Origin: Berberis thunbergii
Lineage: Eukaryota; Streptophyta; Magnoliopsida; Ranunculales; Berberidaceae
Assembly: GCA_003290165.1 (NCBI GenBank)
Contig: QNQO01002088.1
Location: 1-64,000, forward strand
Reading direction: 5' to 3'
Length of the DNA: 64,000 bases
Below the pieces are notes generated by a model. The model was not told where the DNA came from. It did no database searches and saw nothing but the letters and a program-made list of their open reading frames with translations. The position numbers and the translations under genes were made by a program. Position 1 is the stretch's first letter. Each line of letters opens with the position of its first letter. Of the stretch, positions 33,117 to 45,374 are shown in pieces.

Positions 33117-34337
33117 TGTTAAAGAATAGAAGTCAATACATCCTATTGTTAGGAAAATATCTTTCAGTATTAGGAAATACATCCTATTGTTAGGAAAATA
33201 TATTTTAGCATATTGTGTTGCAAGTTTTATGGGGTTAGAAGTTTTATGGGGTTAGGAAACTTTCTGATGGCTAGTGATTTGTTTCCTAAGTTTGGTTAGA
33301 TTTCCTATTGTATTTTGGTTTCCTAAGTTTGTTAGGTTTTCTATTTCTATTAGGTTATGTCAAAGTTAGTTCTATATAAGCTTGTATTCTATTTCAATGA
33401 AGGGAGAACAATATTTTCAATACAATTCTTTACATGGTATCAGAGCTACTTTCTTTGGTGACCTAAGACTCTGGAGATTCAAGCTCTTCCCCCGCCTCTG
33501 ACGACTATGCAAGAGGCGGGGGAGGGATGACAGCAGGAGAAACATCCTCGACAACAAAGTTCAACTAAATTGAAGGGAAATTGCACTCTACAACAACTTC
33601 ATGCATATCAGCAACACGCCGCCAACCTGCAATTCAATCAAGGAAGGAGGGCCAACAATACCAAAATATGTCTTGTCTCGAATTGAGCTATACCACTCAA
33701 ATTGAGCAATACCAAAATTATGTTGTCTCGAATTGAGCTATACCACTCAATACAATACCAAATTGAGTCAATAGCAACCAAATCTATTGTTGATTGAATC
33801 CTCGAATTGAGCAATACAAAATCTATGTTGTCTCGAATTGAGCAATACCACTCGAATTGAGCAATATCAAAATCTATGTTGTCTCGACTTGAGCAATACC
33901 ACTCGAATTGAGCAATACCAGGACTCGTCCAGACTCGACGATAATGATTTCATCACCAAATAGGACTTCAAAGTTTCCTCCAAGCTGCACATTTCGTCTG
34001 CATCTACATGTCCAGCTTGCGGGGGGTGTTAGATAATAGAAGTCAATACATCCTATTGTTAGGAAAATATCTTTCAGTATTAGGAAATACATCCTATTGT
34101 TAGGAAAATATATTTTAGCATATTGTGTTGCAAGATTTGGGTTAAGTTTATGGGGTTAGGAAACTTTCTGATGGCTAGTGATTTGTTTCCTAAGTTTGGT
34201 TAGATTTCCTATTGTATTTTGGTTTCCTAAGTTTATTAGATTTTCTATTTCTATAGGTTATGTCAAAGTTAGTTCTATATAAACTTGTATTCTATTTCAA
34301 TGAAGGGAGAACAATATTTTCAATACAATTCTTTACA
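33117..34337 (+). mobile_element. Complete TRIM retrotransposon
   Basis: Two LTRs (33117-33434 and 34027-34337; tgtta...tttaca) flank a 592-bp interior with a primer-binding site tggtatcagagc (33435-33446, initiator-Met tRNA type) and a polypurine tract ending gcgggggg (about 34019-34026). The target duplication is taagg on both sides. The interior has no coding capacity; it contains repeats of ctcgaattgagcaatacca (33680-33930). Total 1221 bp. The LTRs differ by a 7-bp net gap and some substitutions. Confidence 0.93.
33680..33930. repeat. Internal short tandem repeats of the TRIM
   Basis: Six or more copies of a phrase built on ctcgaattgagcaatacca, some followed by aaaatctatgttgt. They are noncoding and lie inside the TRIM interior. 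Confidence 0.8.
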
Positions 34338-34430
34338 TAAGGGCCTACAGGACATGGTAATGTACCCGGGATGGAGCGAGGACAATTGTTGAAGTAGGTG
34401 ACGTTTATATCAGTTGGGGGACCATTTTGG

Positions 34431-35325
34431 AAGTCTCTCTAAGGAAGATGAATGAAATGAAGTGACACTGACTTTAGCAAGCTTTGTGGGAAAATATAAA
34501 TTGAAGAACCAATTATATGTATTTTTCCAATCTATCCATCACAGTTGACTTGAGACTTATCAAGTCTTTCCTTTCAGGTTGTGACTAAGAGAGTATTTAT
34601 TATTATTTGGACTAGTTCATCAATTTCTACTGGCGGGTACTCATTCTAATCTAATTTGAAGAGAATGTTCATGTTCACATGAAAAACAAAGTTTCCCGTG
34701 CAATTATTTTCCATTGTATAAGTCGCTCGGAAGTTTCTCTGTAGGTGTATGTGTTCTTCGTGAACTAAAACTTGTCAAAACTAACACGCCAAGTCGCCAA
34801 CACCATCATTTTCTTTCATTTGACCTTGTTTACTTCAGAAGATGATAGCCACATTAGAATTATCCCTTAAATTTCGTATTAATTTCATGCGTGACATATA
34901 ATTCCATAATTGAAATTTCTACCAAGTTCGATGGCCTAATCGAGCAGCCAAGCGATCTGAGTTGATCAGGGGTGAGATCGTTTGAAGTTGGTGGCAAGTT
35001 CTATGATGTTAAAGTAAGTGACACTGGAATCATGTTAATGCTCTGGGATGGTAGTTTTCTGGTTAAGATAGCGAATATGATATGGGAAGCGCATGGCTAT
35101 TGGAATCTTTTCGCTTACAGGCCTCCTGCTTAAGCTCAATTTGAGGAGGCGGACGACTCTTTCTCTGATCCATAAGGTGGCCTTGAAGCCAATTCAGGTG
35201 CCACGGAGACGGCTACCCATCTCGACGTCCTAGAGCCTGTTGCCCACTAAGCTGCTTCTGACTATGTTTCTCAATGAGATATTCCTGACTTTGCTCCCGC
35301 TGAATGAGCGGTTTCTTGTACTGAG
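34431..35325. other. LRK10-like upstream region and coding remnant (second copy)
   Basis: Duplicate of 5791-6660: the inverted upstream region to about 35100, then the unidentified acidic coding remnant. No intact gene. Confidence 0.5.
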
Positions 35326-35371
35326 GACTTTATTAATGAGAAAAAAAATTCTTTCCCTTTTTGTCTGTGTT

Positions 35372-35493
35372 GTAGCTGTCGTACTTGCCATTTCCAGTTC
35401 TTGCTTAGATTAGGCTGAGTAGACGAGTGTTGTAGTTGTCGTACTTGCCATTTCCAATTCTTGCTTAGAAATTAGGCTAAGTAGGCGAGTGTA
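35372..35493. repeat. Two-copy 65-bp tandem duplication (second copy)
   Basis: Duplicate of 6703-6830, with minor differences (tgtagctgtcg in the first unit). Confidence 0.75.
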
Positions 35494-35736
35494 TTCACCC
35501 TACCTGAAGTAGGGCTTTAGTCTTGACTGGAGCCCTTTCTTGGCTTGTCTGGGCTCATATTATGACAACAGTAATAACTTAATCTTTTGTGATAGTTAAG
35601 TTGTAGGGTAGTCACTTTTGTTTGTCTAGGTCATGTTACTTTATTGGCATAATTACTCTCCCTTAGTAATTGAGCTTGTGCAGAAATTGTCTTCACGTTG
35701 AAGACTGAACTTCCTTAATGTTCTCTGACTCCGTAC

Positions 35737-36498
35737 AATAGTTTGGTTGTTTGAGAAACCATTTCTTGAATGACTTGAATTCGGTACCATATACCTACAG
35801 TCCTAAGGAGAACTTTGAGTTGAAGAGGAGTCGCCTTTGCTTTTTCCACATTGGACATCCATGGCAAACCCTGCTCTCTAGCAGGAGTTAGGTTGTTGAG
35901 GGATCACTTTTACCTGAATGGGTTAGATTCCTGTACTCATTTGGCTCAATCCTTGAGAACACTTGAGGTGTTTGGGCCTAGACTGCGTAATAGACCCCAA
36001 TCCCGAATAGGAGTTGGGATGTTGATAAACCATCTTTTCCCAAACGGACTTGATTTTTGTGCTCATCTAGCTCAGTCCTTGAGAGGACTTGAGCTAGAAA
36101 GAAGTCGTCTCCACCCGTCAGGACTAGACTTCATAATAGGCCCAAATCCTGAACATGAGTTGGGTTGTTGAGGAACCTTCTCTGCCCGAACATGCTAGAT
36201 TCCTTTACTCATCTAGCTCAATCCTTGAGAGGAATTGAGCTGGAAATAAGTCAACTCACCTGTCTGAGCTAGATTTCGTAATAGACCCCAATCCTGATTA
36301 GGAATTGGGTTAATTAGGAACCATCTATGCCCGAACGGGCTAGATTCCTTTACTCATCTCGCTCAATCCTTGAGAGTACTTGAGCTGGGAAGAAGTCGTC
36401 TCCGCCCATCTGGGCTAGACTTTATAATAGATTCCAATCCTGAACAAGAGTTGGGTTGTTGAGGAACCATTTTTGCCCAAATTGGCTAAGTTCTTGTT
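35737..36498. repeat. 145-bp tandem array (second copy)
   Basis: Same five-unit array as 7078-7835. A single added G near 36017 opens a longer frame (35851-36171) that is only repeat sequence and is not a gene. Confidence 0.82.
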
Positions 36499-36882
36499 AA
36501 GCGGACTAGGTCACTTATTGGGTGAGTTGTCGGTATCTTGAACAGGATTAGACACGGCCTTTGTGCGACATCTTGGTCCCTCGGACTATATTATCCTGAT
36601 GCAGCGAGTAGTCAAAAAACCGAACTCGGTCTGCGTCGTGGTGTCGTGGTTCCTCGGACTATATTAGCGGCTTGTTGTCCGTGGAGTGTGCTTGGCTGGC
36701 AGTATTGTACCTCAGCTCCTTAAGAGAACTAGGTCACTTATGCGACAGCCTGCTATTTCCTTTAATAGTGTTAGGTCTGCTGGTGTGCACCATTTTGGAG
36801 CCCGTGACAGGACTGGGTTTTTAGTGGGGTGAGTTTTTCGTGGATTGGTGCACAACATCCTTAGGATCTTCCTCATATTGAT

Positions 36883-37400
36883 TTGGCAAATTTAAGGAAT
36901 CATCCTTATCATCCTCAGATCCTGCAACCCATCTACAATCAACCATCAGAACAACCTTCTGATAGATCTCCAACTCAATCTGAGATGGCAGATCATGCAC
37001 AATTAAATACATTAAACACTGAATTTGTTTTAAATAAACAAAAAGTAAAAAATGAATTTTCTATGGATTACAATTCTGATAAAAGAGAAACATTTTATTC
37101 TCAAACTACTCCTAATCAAAGGATCAGTTTAGGTAAATTGTTTTATCAATTCTGTGAAGATATCAAAGATCCTATACCATTTTTAGAATGTTGTAAAGAA
37201 TGCTTCTAAACCTTGGCACTTGAAAAAAAATTCTGTTGTTGAATCAATTTTGCCTCCTTTAGAAAAAATCCATATACAAATATAAGGACATACTCTTATA
37301 ACCTCTCATTTGAAAAATCCAATTCTATTTCTGATACAAAAGAAATTTCAAAGATCATTGAACAAAATAATTATATCAATATTTTACTTAATGAAATTAC
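36883..37400 (+). pseudogene. Unidentified retroelement-like ORF remnant (second copy)
   Basis: A 108-codon frame that stays open slightly longer than in the first copy, then stops; further coding-like sequence continues in other frames to about 37400. It is Asn/Gln/Lys-rich with an NEFSMDYNSD segment and a Cys pair near the end. No domain recognised. A pararetrovirus or gag-like source is only a guess. Confidence 0.3.
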
Positions 37401-37589
37401 TCAATAATTAACTTTTTTCCTGTTTAAAAAAAAGAACTATTTTACAAATCAAAAACCAAACAAATCAATAACTTTTTTTCAAACCCTATACAATTGAACA
37501 TGACAGCCATTTCTTCTCCTCCTGACATCATGAAAGAAATTAATTGAACACAAATGACAAATTAACACTATTCCTAATTGGACCAATCA

Positions 37590-37733
37590 ACATCGAACCT
37601 CTATAAGTGTGTATAAAGTCAATTCTATCATAATTTGAAACTCCTTCAAATTCTAAGAAAAATCAACAGAGCCACCCACCTTCATTAATTCTTCTCAAAG
37701 CTAATAAAATTCAACATCATATCACTTCATTCA
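37590..37733 (+). promoter_or_regulatory. Core promoter and leader of the ectodomain gene (second copy)
   Basis: A TATA-like string gtgtataaagtc near 37610 is followed by about 100 bp of A/C-rich leader before the ATGs at 37734 and 37776. The first copy lacks this block, so the second copy is the one with a plausible native promoter. Confidence 0.5.
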
Positions 37734-38609
37734 ATGTCTCTTCCAAACGTCTTTCACATTGTCCTCCCTCCCAAAATGCATCCCTTCCTCTGCTCAATCT
37801 CCTTCTTCTTCATCTTCTTATTGTTCATCTTCAATCTACCATTGTCCACGTCCCAATCTGAAGTTGAAGTTGATTTTAGGTTCTCCACTTGTTCACAACA
37901 CTTTGATTGTGGAACTTTTAAAAACATTAGTTATCCTTTCTGGGGCAGAAGTCGACCCGATTATTGTGGACATCCGAATTTCAAGCTTGAATGTCTAGAA
38001 AATGATGACCCGGTGATAACAATCACTGATAGAAAATACCGGGTTTTGGCAATCAATGAAACCAACCAAACACTCCATATTGCAAGAACAGATTCATGGA
38101 ATGGTGATTGCCCAGTAGGACCCATGTTTAACACTACCATTGATACCCGTCTTTTCACTTACCCAACTCCTGTGACCCAGAACTTAACAGTAGCCTTTGG
38201 TTGCTCTTTAGTTGGAAGAGAAGTTGGCGGCAAGGATTTCATTTGTAATATTAGTGGTAGCCCTATGGTGGGTTTTTCGAGTTGGTCCGACCCAGCAAGT
38301 TTATATCCAAAGCTGCTAGGATGCTGGACAGCAATCACAATTCCAGTTCTTACCACGGCTGCTTCCCCAAATCCAACTGTGGAGGATGTGTTGAAGCAGG
38401 GGTTTCAAGTGCAGTACGATGTGGATCCTGAAGAATGCAAGGAGTGTGAGAAATCTGATGGGCAATGTGGATTTGATCGGACTATGGGTGGCCTTCAGTG
38501 CCTTTGTCGACACGGTCCTAATAAGCGGACGTGCTCTAGAGGTATGCACTATTTGCGCTCAAGTTTCTTCACTACAGAATGCCAAAAATCTAATTCTGGA
38601 CAAGTATAG
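37734..38609 (+). CDS. LRK10-like ectodomain, secreted, kinase-less (second copy)
   Basis: Same architecture as 8963-9838: signal peptide (likely start 37776), GUB_WAK domain with CGTFKNISYPFWG and YCGHPNFKLEC, a central part with many N-glycosylation sequons, and a WAK-associated end with CKECEKSDGQCGF and CRHG. The possible phase-1 donor is at about 38541. All residues conserved in the first copy are kept. Nine amino-acid differences fall in the last 58 codons before the donor, against three in the rest. Downstream, the next in-phase exons (45938, 46263) lack a kinase. The likely product is an apoplastic receptor-like protein with unknown ligand; oligogalacturonide binding is only a family-based guess. 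Confidence 0.82.
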   Translation: MSLPNVFHIVLPPKMHPFLCSISFFFIFLLFIFNLPLSTSQSEVEVDFRFSTCSQHFDCGTFKNISYPFWGRSRPDYCGHPNFKLECLENDDPVITITDRKYRVLAINETNQTLHIARTDSWNGDCPVGPMFNTTIDTRLFTYPTPVTQNLTVAFGCSLVGREVGGKDFICNISGSPMVGFSSWSDPASLYPKLLGCWTAITIPVLTTAASPNPTVEDVLKQGFQVQYDVDPEECKECEKSDGQCGFDRTMGGLQCLCRHGPNKRTCSRGMHYLRSSFFTTECQKSNSGQV

Positions 38610-38977
38610 TAGAAGTAAAATGGATATGAACCTTGTGTTTTTGCCTTCATCACTATTTTGAATGTGAAAATGTAATTAATACTTCATGTTCACTTGCTAA
38701 GGCTTAAATATTATATCATCGAAACATTATATTTGATTAAATGATTATATAAAAACTTAGCGTTCAGTTCACTGTGTGTGTGCCACTTGAAATTAAACAT
38801 AGAAAACTTCGAAAATTATAGGGGTAGAAGGAAAGGGAGCGAGGGATGGGTGTAAAATTTTATATAAACTTCGAAAATTCTAGGGGTCGAGGGAAATTTC
38901 CATGGTAATGCTCTAGAAAACTTAGATTATAAATATGAATTAAAACCTGAAAGTAGACTAATTGACCAACTTTCAGT

Positions 38978-39112
38978 AATTCTAGGCAGCCGGGGACAAA
39001 TTTTACATTTTTGCCCCCCTCTTTAAACACTTTTTTGAAAAGGTTTTAATGAGGATGGGGGGCAAAAATGTAAAATTCGCCCCAAGCAGCAATACCTAGG
39101 CTGCCTAGAAAT
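38978..39112. mobile_element. 135-bp fold-back MITE (second copy)
   Basis: Duplicate of 10207-10341, with a few substitutions and compensating 1-bp indels. Confidence 0.75.
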
Positions 39113-39270
39113 TCTGATTCTTATATTATATAAATTACTAATAAAACTACAGGCTCCCTAGTATTAAAAGCAATTAGATTCCCCTAAGAACCAGTACTTA
39201 AAAAGACGAACACATAAGTTTAGAATCACTTCATTCATCTCCACTAGACAGACCACTACATGCACCCAAA

Positions 39271-39733
39271 ATGAAAATGCATTCTTTCAATCCCCTCAAT
39301 GTCCTTCCATATTTTCATTGTCTTCGGTCTTCCCTTACCATGTCCAATTGGATGATTTTAGTTACTCCAATAGCTCTCGATGCCTCATTCCCATTTCTAA
39401 CCATACTACTATTGATGTCAATTGTCAATAATAATCTCTTTAGTGATCCCCCAGGTGTTGTTACACAATATTTGACTTTATTCTTCACTTGCCCTTCACT
39501 TACACCCATATTAACGATACCATTAGAGAAGCCGCAACTTTGACAAGGCCAAACCCGGTGGGTCGGCACCCGGAACTGTTGGGTTGGGTTTCAATTGAAG
39601 CAGATATATGTGAGGTGCAATGTGAAAAGTCTTGAGGCCAATCTGGATTTTTTGAAATATAACCCCTGCAAACCCAAATGCCGCAGACTGAGTTTGAACC
39701 CGTGAACTAGTAGTACCGTTCATCACTGCTCAA
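39271..39733 (+). pseudogene. LRK10-like ectodomain relic 1 (second copy)
   Basis: Same relic as 10500-10960. One extra T near 39359 opens a 90-codon frame that joins the leader to the TLFFTCP part. This is chance; the signal peptide is not restored. Confidence 0.55.
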
Positions 39734-39962
39734 CTATTGAACCATCACACCTTTGACAGATAGTGATGAACTATTCTACAAATAATTATAAATACTCTCT
39801 TAATCACAACCTGAAAAGAAAGACTCGATCAATCTCAAGTCAACTGTGATGGATAGATTAGAAAGATATGTATACTTGGTTCTTCAATTTATATTTTCCC
39901 ACAAAGCTTGCTAAAATCAATGTCACTTCATTTCATTCATCGTCCTTAGAGAGACTTCCAAA

Positions 39963-40093
39963 ATGGTTCCTTTCGTCTCCTTAATCTCATTTTTCTTGTT
40001 CACCTTCATTCTTCCCTTGTCCATCTCCCAAGCTGAAGATGATTATAGGTACCACTCCAGCTGCTCAGAATACTTCGACTATAAGAAAAAAAT
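39963..40093 (+). pseudogene. LRK10-like ectodomain relic 2, N-terminus only (second copy)
   Basis: Duplicate of 11191-11320: signal peptide and first residues only. Confidence 0.7.
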
Positions 40094-40114
40094 ATATATA
40101 TCATGTCATAAGAC

Positions 40115-40230
40115 TGTCAAAGGTGTAGTGACTTAGTGATTGAGCAGTAAATCACAAAATCGAACCCAACCGGCGGCATCTAGGTGGGAGGGGTTAAGGG
40201 ATAGATATATATATATATATATATATCATG
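40115..40230 (+). mobile_element. tRNA-related SINE candidate (second copy)
   Basis: Duplicate of 11343-11440. The AT-repeat tail is longer here by several TA units, as expected for a microsatellite. Confidence 0.5.
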
Positions 40231-40434
40231 TCATGAGACACTGAATCAGTCTAATTGAGCAGTTGTTGTGTAGATTAGGACTTGTAAGTCTCAAGTCAAA
40301 GTCATACCAAAGAAAATATCTACACCAAAAAATCAACAAAGACGCCCTTGATTTTTCAACAACGCTTGCTAAAATCAGAATCACTTGATTCATTCATCTC
40401 CCTTAGATGGACTTATTTTCGTTATACACCCAAC

Positions 40435-41007
40435 ATGCATCCTTTCATCTCCTTGATCTTCCTTTTCATGGTCATTTTCTATCTATCCTCATCTATCTCC
40501 CAAGCTGAAAATGATTTTAGGTACTCCAATTGCTTACAAGACTTTGATTGTGGATTCATCAAGAACATCAGTTACTCTTTCTGAAGCTGTACCCGACCTG
40601 ATTACTGTGGACACCCAGATTTCTAGCTTGACTGCCCAGAAAATGATGATTCTCAATAAAACTCTCTTCAGTTACCCAAACACCTTGACCCTTTACTTCA
40701 ATTTATTTTACTGATGCCCTTTTCTTACTAAGGTACCTAGGCATTTCATCTGTTCCATTAACGGTACCTCTAGTGACACTACAGTTTTGAGTGAGATTGA
40801 TCCAGTGGGTTTTTATCTGGTGCTTTTGCGATGTAATGTTAAAATCACAGTTCTTATTCTTGAAGGAACTGTTTTATCAACAGTGGAGGCAGTGTTGAGT
40901 GCTGGGTTTGAAGTAAATTACAAAATGGATGCTAAATTGTGCAATGAATGTGTGAAATTTTTGTCAAACGAAGAGATAAATTTGTATATTGAATATTTTT
41001 TTATAAA
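40435..41007 (+). pseudogene. LRK10-like ectodomain relic 3 (second copy)
   Basis: Duplicate of 11657-12226 with the same stop at the SYPFWG site and the same internal deletion, so both predate the segmental duplication. Confidence 0.8.
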
Positions 41008-41014
41008 ACTCTGC

Positions 41015-43720
41015 AAATCAATCTAGATCCTAAAATATTGGTGTCTTGGTGTACAAGGATTAACCTAATAGGAACCAGTGACATTATAGGGAACAATATT
41101 TGTAGAATGATTAATCTAATAGGAAACAATAAGCTAACAAAAAACAATATAGGAAACAGTGAGCTAATAGGATACAATAACCTATATGACCACACCAACA
41201 CTCCCCCTCAAGATGGAAAATAGATATCACTCATGCCCAGCTTGACAATCTTCTCTTAAAACTTCTCGTATATGAAATTATGATCGATCTCTATATGTTT
41301 AGTTCGGTCATGATGGATAGGATTCTCAGCAATCTTAATCACTGACTTATTATCACAATATAACTTCTTGGTTCCTTCAGATGGAAACCAAGCTTCGCCA
41401 CAAACCGTCTCAACCATAATAATTCTTGTATCCCTTTTAACCATTGCCCTGTATTCTTGTATTCAGCTTCTGTACTGGAGAACAAAACAATCTTCTGTTT
41501 TTTACTAACCAAGTAACTATGTTGCCTCCAACAAAAGTTAAAATCATGTAGTTGAACGTCATTTGTCTCCTAGATCACCCCAATCTGAATCACAATATAC
41601 CATAACTTTTGCATGATTATGCTTAGAAAATAGAAAGCCTTTCCTGGTGTTTACTTCCAATACCCCAAAATTCTTACAACAACATTTATATGGATGTCAC
41701 TCGAATTATGCATAAAACAACATCCAACACTAACTGCATAAGCAATGTCCGGTCGAGTGTGTGAAAGGTAAATCAGACGACCAACTAACCGTTGATATAT
41801 TTCCTTATCAGTAAGAACTTGATTTAGAAGTTCCTAAAGGCCATGGTTTTGTTTAATGGGCGTACCAATAGGCTTGCAACTAGGGGTGGGCAAGAATTTC
41901 GATCCCGACCCTACTGACCCGGACTGATATGGTTTCGAACCGGTTCAAACCAGGATGAATCGGTTTATGTTGTTTTTATCCCGATCCCGAACCAGTTTGA
42001 ACCGGGACGGAACTGGTTTTCACAAATTTTGTCCCGGACCATTCGGTCCATCCCGGTTACTGTAGCAAGCCCAAGCCAACGTACTTTTATCACGTCAAAA
42101 GCCCAATTTTTCACGCCCTAATAAATTTTCATTCATAATCAGAGGATTCATAATCCCAAGTGTCTGCCCCTCATCTCGCCCTCGCCCTCGCCCTCACCTT
42201 CGGATCTGACCGCTACTCGTCCTAAGGGTGGTGTTCGAGATCTAGCGAGGGCACGTTGACTTTTTCTTGCAGTTTTGAACAAAAAGGAAGATTAAGGGTG
42301 AATGAAGAAAACAGAAGATGTGATTTTACTGTCCATTTGTGGATAAAGCTCCAATGTTGTTTGAATCTTCTAATCTTCATAGTTTGATTCAATGGCATAA
42401 TAGCAAATTTTCTAGTGACATTTCTTTTAGCCCCCATCGTGGCCCCTCCTTCACCTCCTCATCCTCCTCTCTTCTTCTTCTTCAAGTTGTCATTGTTGTT
42501 GTTTGTATTCTTTTTTATTGTTTAAAGTTTTGTTGAAGTCAAAAGCCCAATTTTTTCACGCCCACGTACTTGTTGGGCTTGGGCCTTTTTAGAACCGGGA
42601 TGGCATGGTCCCGACCCGGATTGTCCCGGTTCAAAACAGTCTGGTACCAATCGGGTCAGCCCAAAAAAATTTGATTTCCCGACTCATACTGTTCCCGTTT
42701 CACTGTACCGGGACCGGAACCGGGATTAGCCCAAACCCGAACTGACTCGGACCGTGCCCACCCCTACTTGCAACTAAGCATGTCAGTCTCCTTTAATAAC
42801 ATATTTTCGTTGTGACAAAAAAATTTCCTTGCTTAGATCGGGTAATTTAAATGCCCAAAAAGTACTTCGAATCTCCAAGATCTTTCATATCAAATTCGGA
42901 TGTCAAATAAGCTTTCAACTTAGTCATTTCATCAACATCATCACCAATAATAGTCATATCATCCACATAAATAATAAGTGTTGTTAGGTTGCCATTTTGT
43001 TTTTTCAGAAATAGTGTAGATCAACGTTACTATGCCCATATCCATATTTCTGCATAACTAGCCGAAACTTGCCAAACCATACTCTCAGTGATTGTTTAAG
43101 ACCATATAGAGCATTTTTCAACTTACATACCAAACTAGTATTACCAAAAGCATTGTATCCAGGTGGCATACTCGTATAAAATTCTTCGGATAAATCTCCA
43201 TGTAATAAAGCATTTTTTATATCATACTGCTATAAAGGCCAATCAGCATTGTAGCAATAGATAATAAAACCCAAACAATATTTAACTTTGCTACAAGTGC
43301 AAAAGTCTCCTGATACTCAATACCATAAGTTTGAATAAAACCACGAGCCACTAACATTGTTTTATACCTATCAATAGTGCCACTTCGCTTATGTTTCACC
43401 GTAAATACCCACTTACAATCAACATTTCTTTCCTTCTGGAAAATTTATAAGGTTCCATGTTTGATTTTCTTCCGAAGCATGCATTTCCTCAGCCATGGCT
43501 TCTGCCCATTTAGGGTCATTCAAGTTGTACTCTGGTTGGGATGATGACAACTGATATTTGATTGGCAAAGGTGTGAATAGCACAAGGCAATTTCTTAGTA
43601 AAAACATAATGAGCAACATGATACTTCACCGTATTTGAGTTGTCCGATGAGTATGCCAACTGCCATTGAACAATTGCTTTTGCGCTTCCCATATCAGATT
43701 CGTTATCTTAACCAAGAAAC
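41015..43720 (-). mobile_element. Ty1/copia retrotransposon fragment (second copy)
   Basis: Duplicate of 12236-14935: LTR start at 41200, RNase H at 41256-41444, reverse transcriptase pieces at 43217-43619. The same parts are missing and the hAT insertion is the same. Confidence 0.88.
41881..42766. mobile_element. Non-autonomous hAT element 1 (second copy)
   Basis: Duplicate of 13099-13982, with the cttgcaac target duplication at 41873-41880 and 42767-42774. One block reads gaaccgggacggaactgg where the first copy reads gaattgggacggaaccgg. Confidence 0.92.
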
Positions 43721-44714
43721 TAGGGATGGGCAGGTCCGGGTAATCGACCAGAAAATTAAAAACTAAAAACCCACCCGATATTTTTAAGCCCGCAATTTTG
43801 AGGCCCGAGACCAGACCGAGTTGGGCTAGTTAACCAAGGCCCGGTTAACCGAATTCTGGGCCTGTTTCGGGTCGATCTCGGTACAAAAAAAAATTCCCAA
43901 ATTTGAGAGATCAATTTGAGATCAGGAATTCTAGAGACCTCTCTCATCTCTCTCACTCACAGAGCTCTTTCATCTCTCTCAGATCTCTCATCTCTCTCAC
44001 TCACCGAGCTCTTTCTCGCGATCTCAGCAACACCGAGCTCGCCATCGTGATCTCTGCCAACCCATCCATCCTGATTCAGTGATTCTTCATTGGAAACACC
44101 TGCTTACCTTGCTTCAGGTTCAAATTTCAAACATCCATACCGTTTTGTTTTATAAACCCCTCCATCTCCACATTTCATCGCTTTCACTCTCTTTCTCTGG
44201 TCTCGACACCCTCTCAGTGTCTCCTCTTCGCCATGGCGATCGACAAAACTCTCCCTTTACAATCAAGCAACAATGCTAACATCGGGGGCAAAAAAACCAT
44301 CGAAGAGACCTACCAGAAGAAATCCTAGCTCGAGCACATCCTCTTCCGCCCCGACACATACATCGGCTCCATCGAGCACCACTCGTAAACCCTTTGGGTT
44401 TATGACAACTATGATATGGTCCGTCACGAGGTCAGCTATGTCCCGGGTCTTTACAAGATCTTCGACGAGATCTTGGTCAACACTGCGGACAACAAACAAC
44501 GAGACCCTTCATACCTTTTGAGGTTTTTTATTCATACCGGGCCAAGCCGGTTACCCAATGAGTTTCAGAAAGGATAACCGAGGACCGGACCAGAAACATC
44601 GGGCCGAGCCAGGTTTTAAGACCGAAATTTTAATAATAAATAAAAAACCGACCCGACCCGATCAGTCCGGTTGTCGGTTCGGTCCGAGTTTTCGGTCTGA
44701 AATGCCCACTCCTA
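43721..44714. mobile_element. Non-autonomous hAT element 2 carrying TOP2 DNA (second copy)
   Basis: Duplicate of 14936-15929, with the same imperfect target duplication (caagaaac and caggaaac). Capture and insertion both predate the segmental duplication. Confidence 0.9.
44233..44530 (+). pseudogene. TOP2 (fragment): DNA topoisomerase II N-terminal fragment (second copy)
   Basis: Same fragment as 15448-15745, with the same two stops (44326 and 44386). Almost unchanged from the first copy. Confidence 0.88.
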
Positions 44715-45374
44715 CAGGAAACCATCGACCCTGCTTTATTGCCAAAAAACAAAGAGCATTAACATCATTACAATGCCACTGTAACACCATGGAACTTGCC
44801 ACCAACTTCAAACAATCTCCCCCCTGATCAACTCAGATTGCTTGGCTGCTCGATTAGGCCATTGAACTATGGTAGAAATTTCAATTATGGAATTTTATTT
44901 CAGGCGTGAAACCGATACGAAATTTAAGGGATAATTCTGATGTGGCTATCATCTTCTGAAGTAAACAAGGTCAAATGAAAGAAAAATGATGGTGTTGGCA
45001 TGTGTGTTAGTTTTGAAAAGTTTTAGTTCAATAAGAACACATATACCTACATAGAAACTTCCGAGCAACTTATACAATGAAATAATTGCACGGGAAACTT
45101 CGTTTTCCATGTGAACATGAAGATTATCTTCAAATTAGATTAGAATGAGTACCTAGTAGAATCTATTATTGTGACGTAGAAAGTGATGAACTAGTCCAAT
45201 ACTCTCTTAATCACAACCTGAAAGGAAAGACTTGATAAGTCTCAAATAAACTGTGATGGATAGTTTGGAAAGATACGTACTCTTGGTTCTTCAATTTATA
45301 TTTTCTCACAAATTAAGCTTGCTAAAATCAGTGTCATTTCATTTCATTTATCTTCCTTAGAGAGACTTCCAAAA

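Larger units (their letters stand above)
32114..34430 (-). pseudogene. Inverted LRK10-like pseudogene interrupted by a TRIM (second copy)
   Basis: Same gene pieces as 4348-5790: a kinase start with the glycine loop but a broken frame; the membrane exon with IVAGTLLTVATIAIVFCCSRRK (about 32514-32400); exon 2 near 32640-32670; and the exon-1 relic (33116-32895, then 34430-34338). Between the two exon-1 pieces lies a complete 1.2-kb TRIM, where the first copy has a solo LTR. The exon-1 start-proximal deletion is the same. It is non-functional. Confidence 0.85.

Noticed and set aside
35851..36171. 106-codon plus-strand ORF as a gene
   Set aside because: It translates the 145-bp tandem repeat, and the frame is closed by a single base in the first copy.
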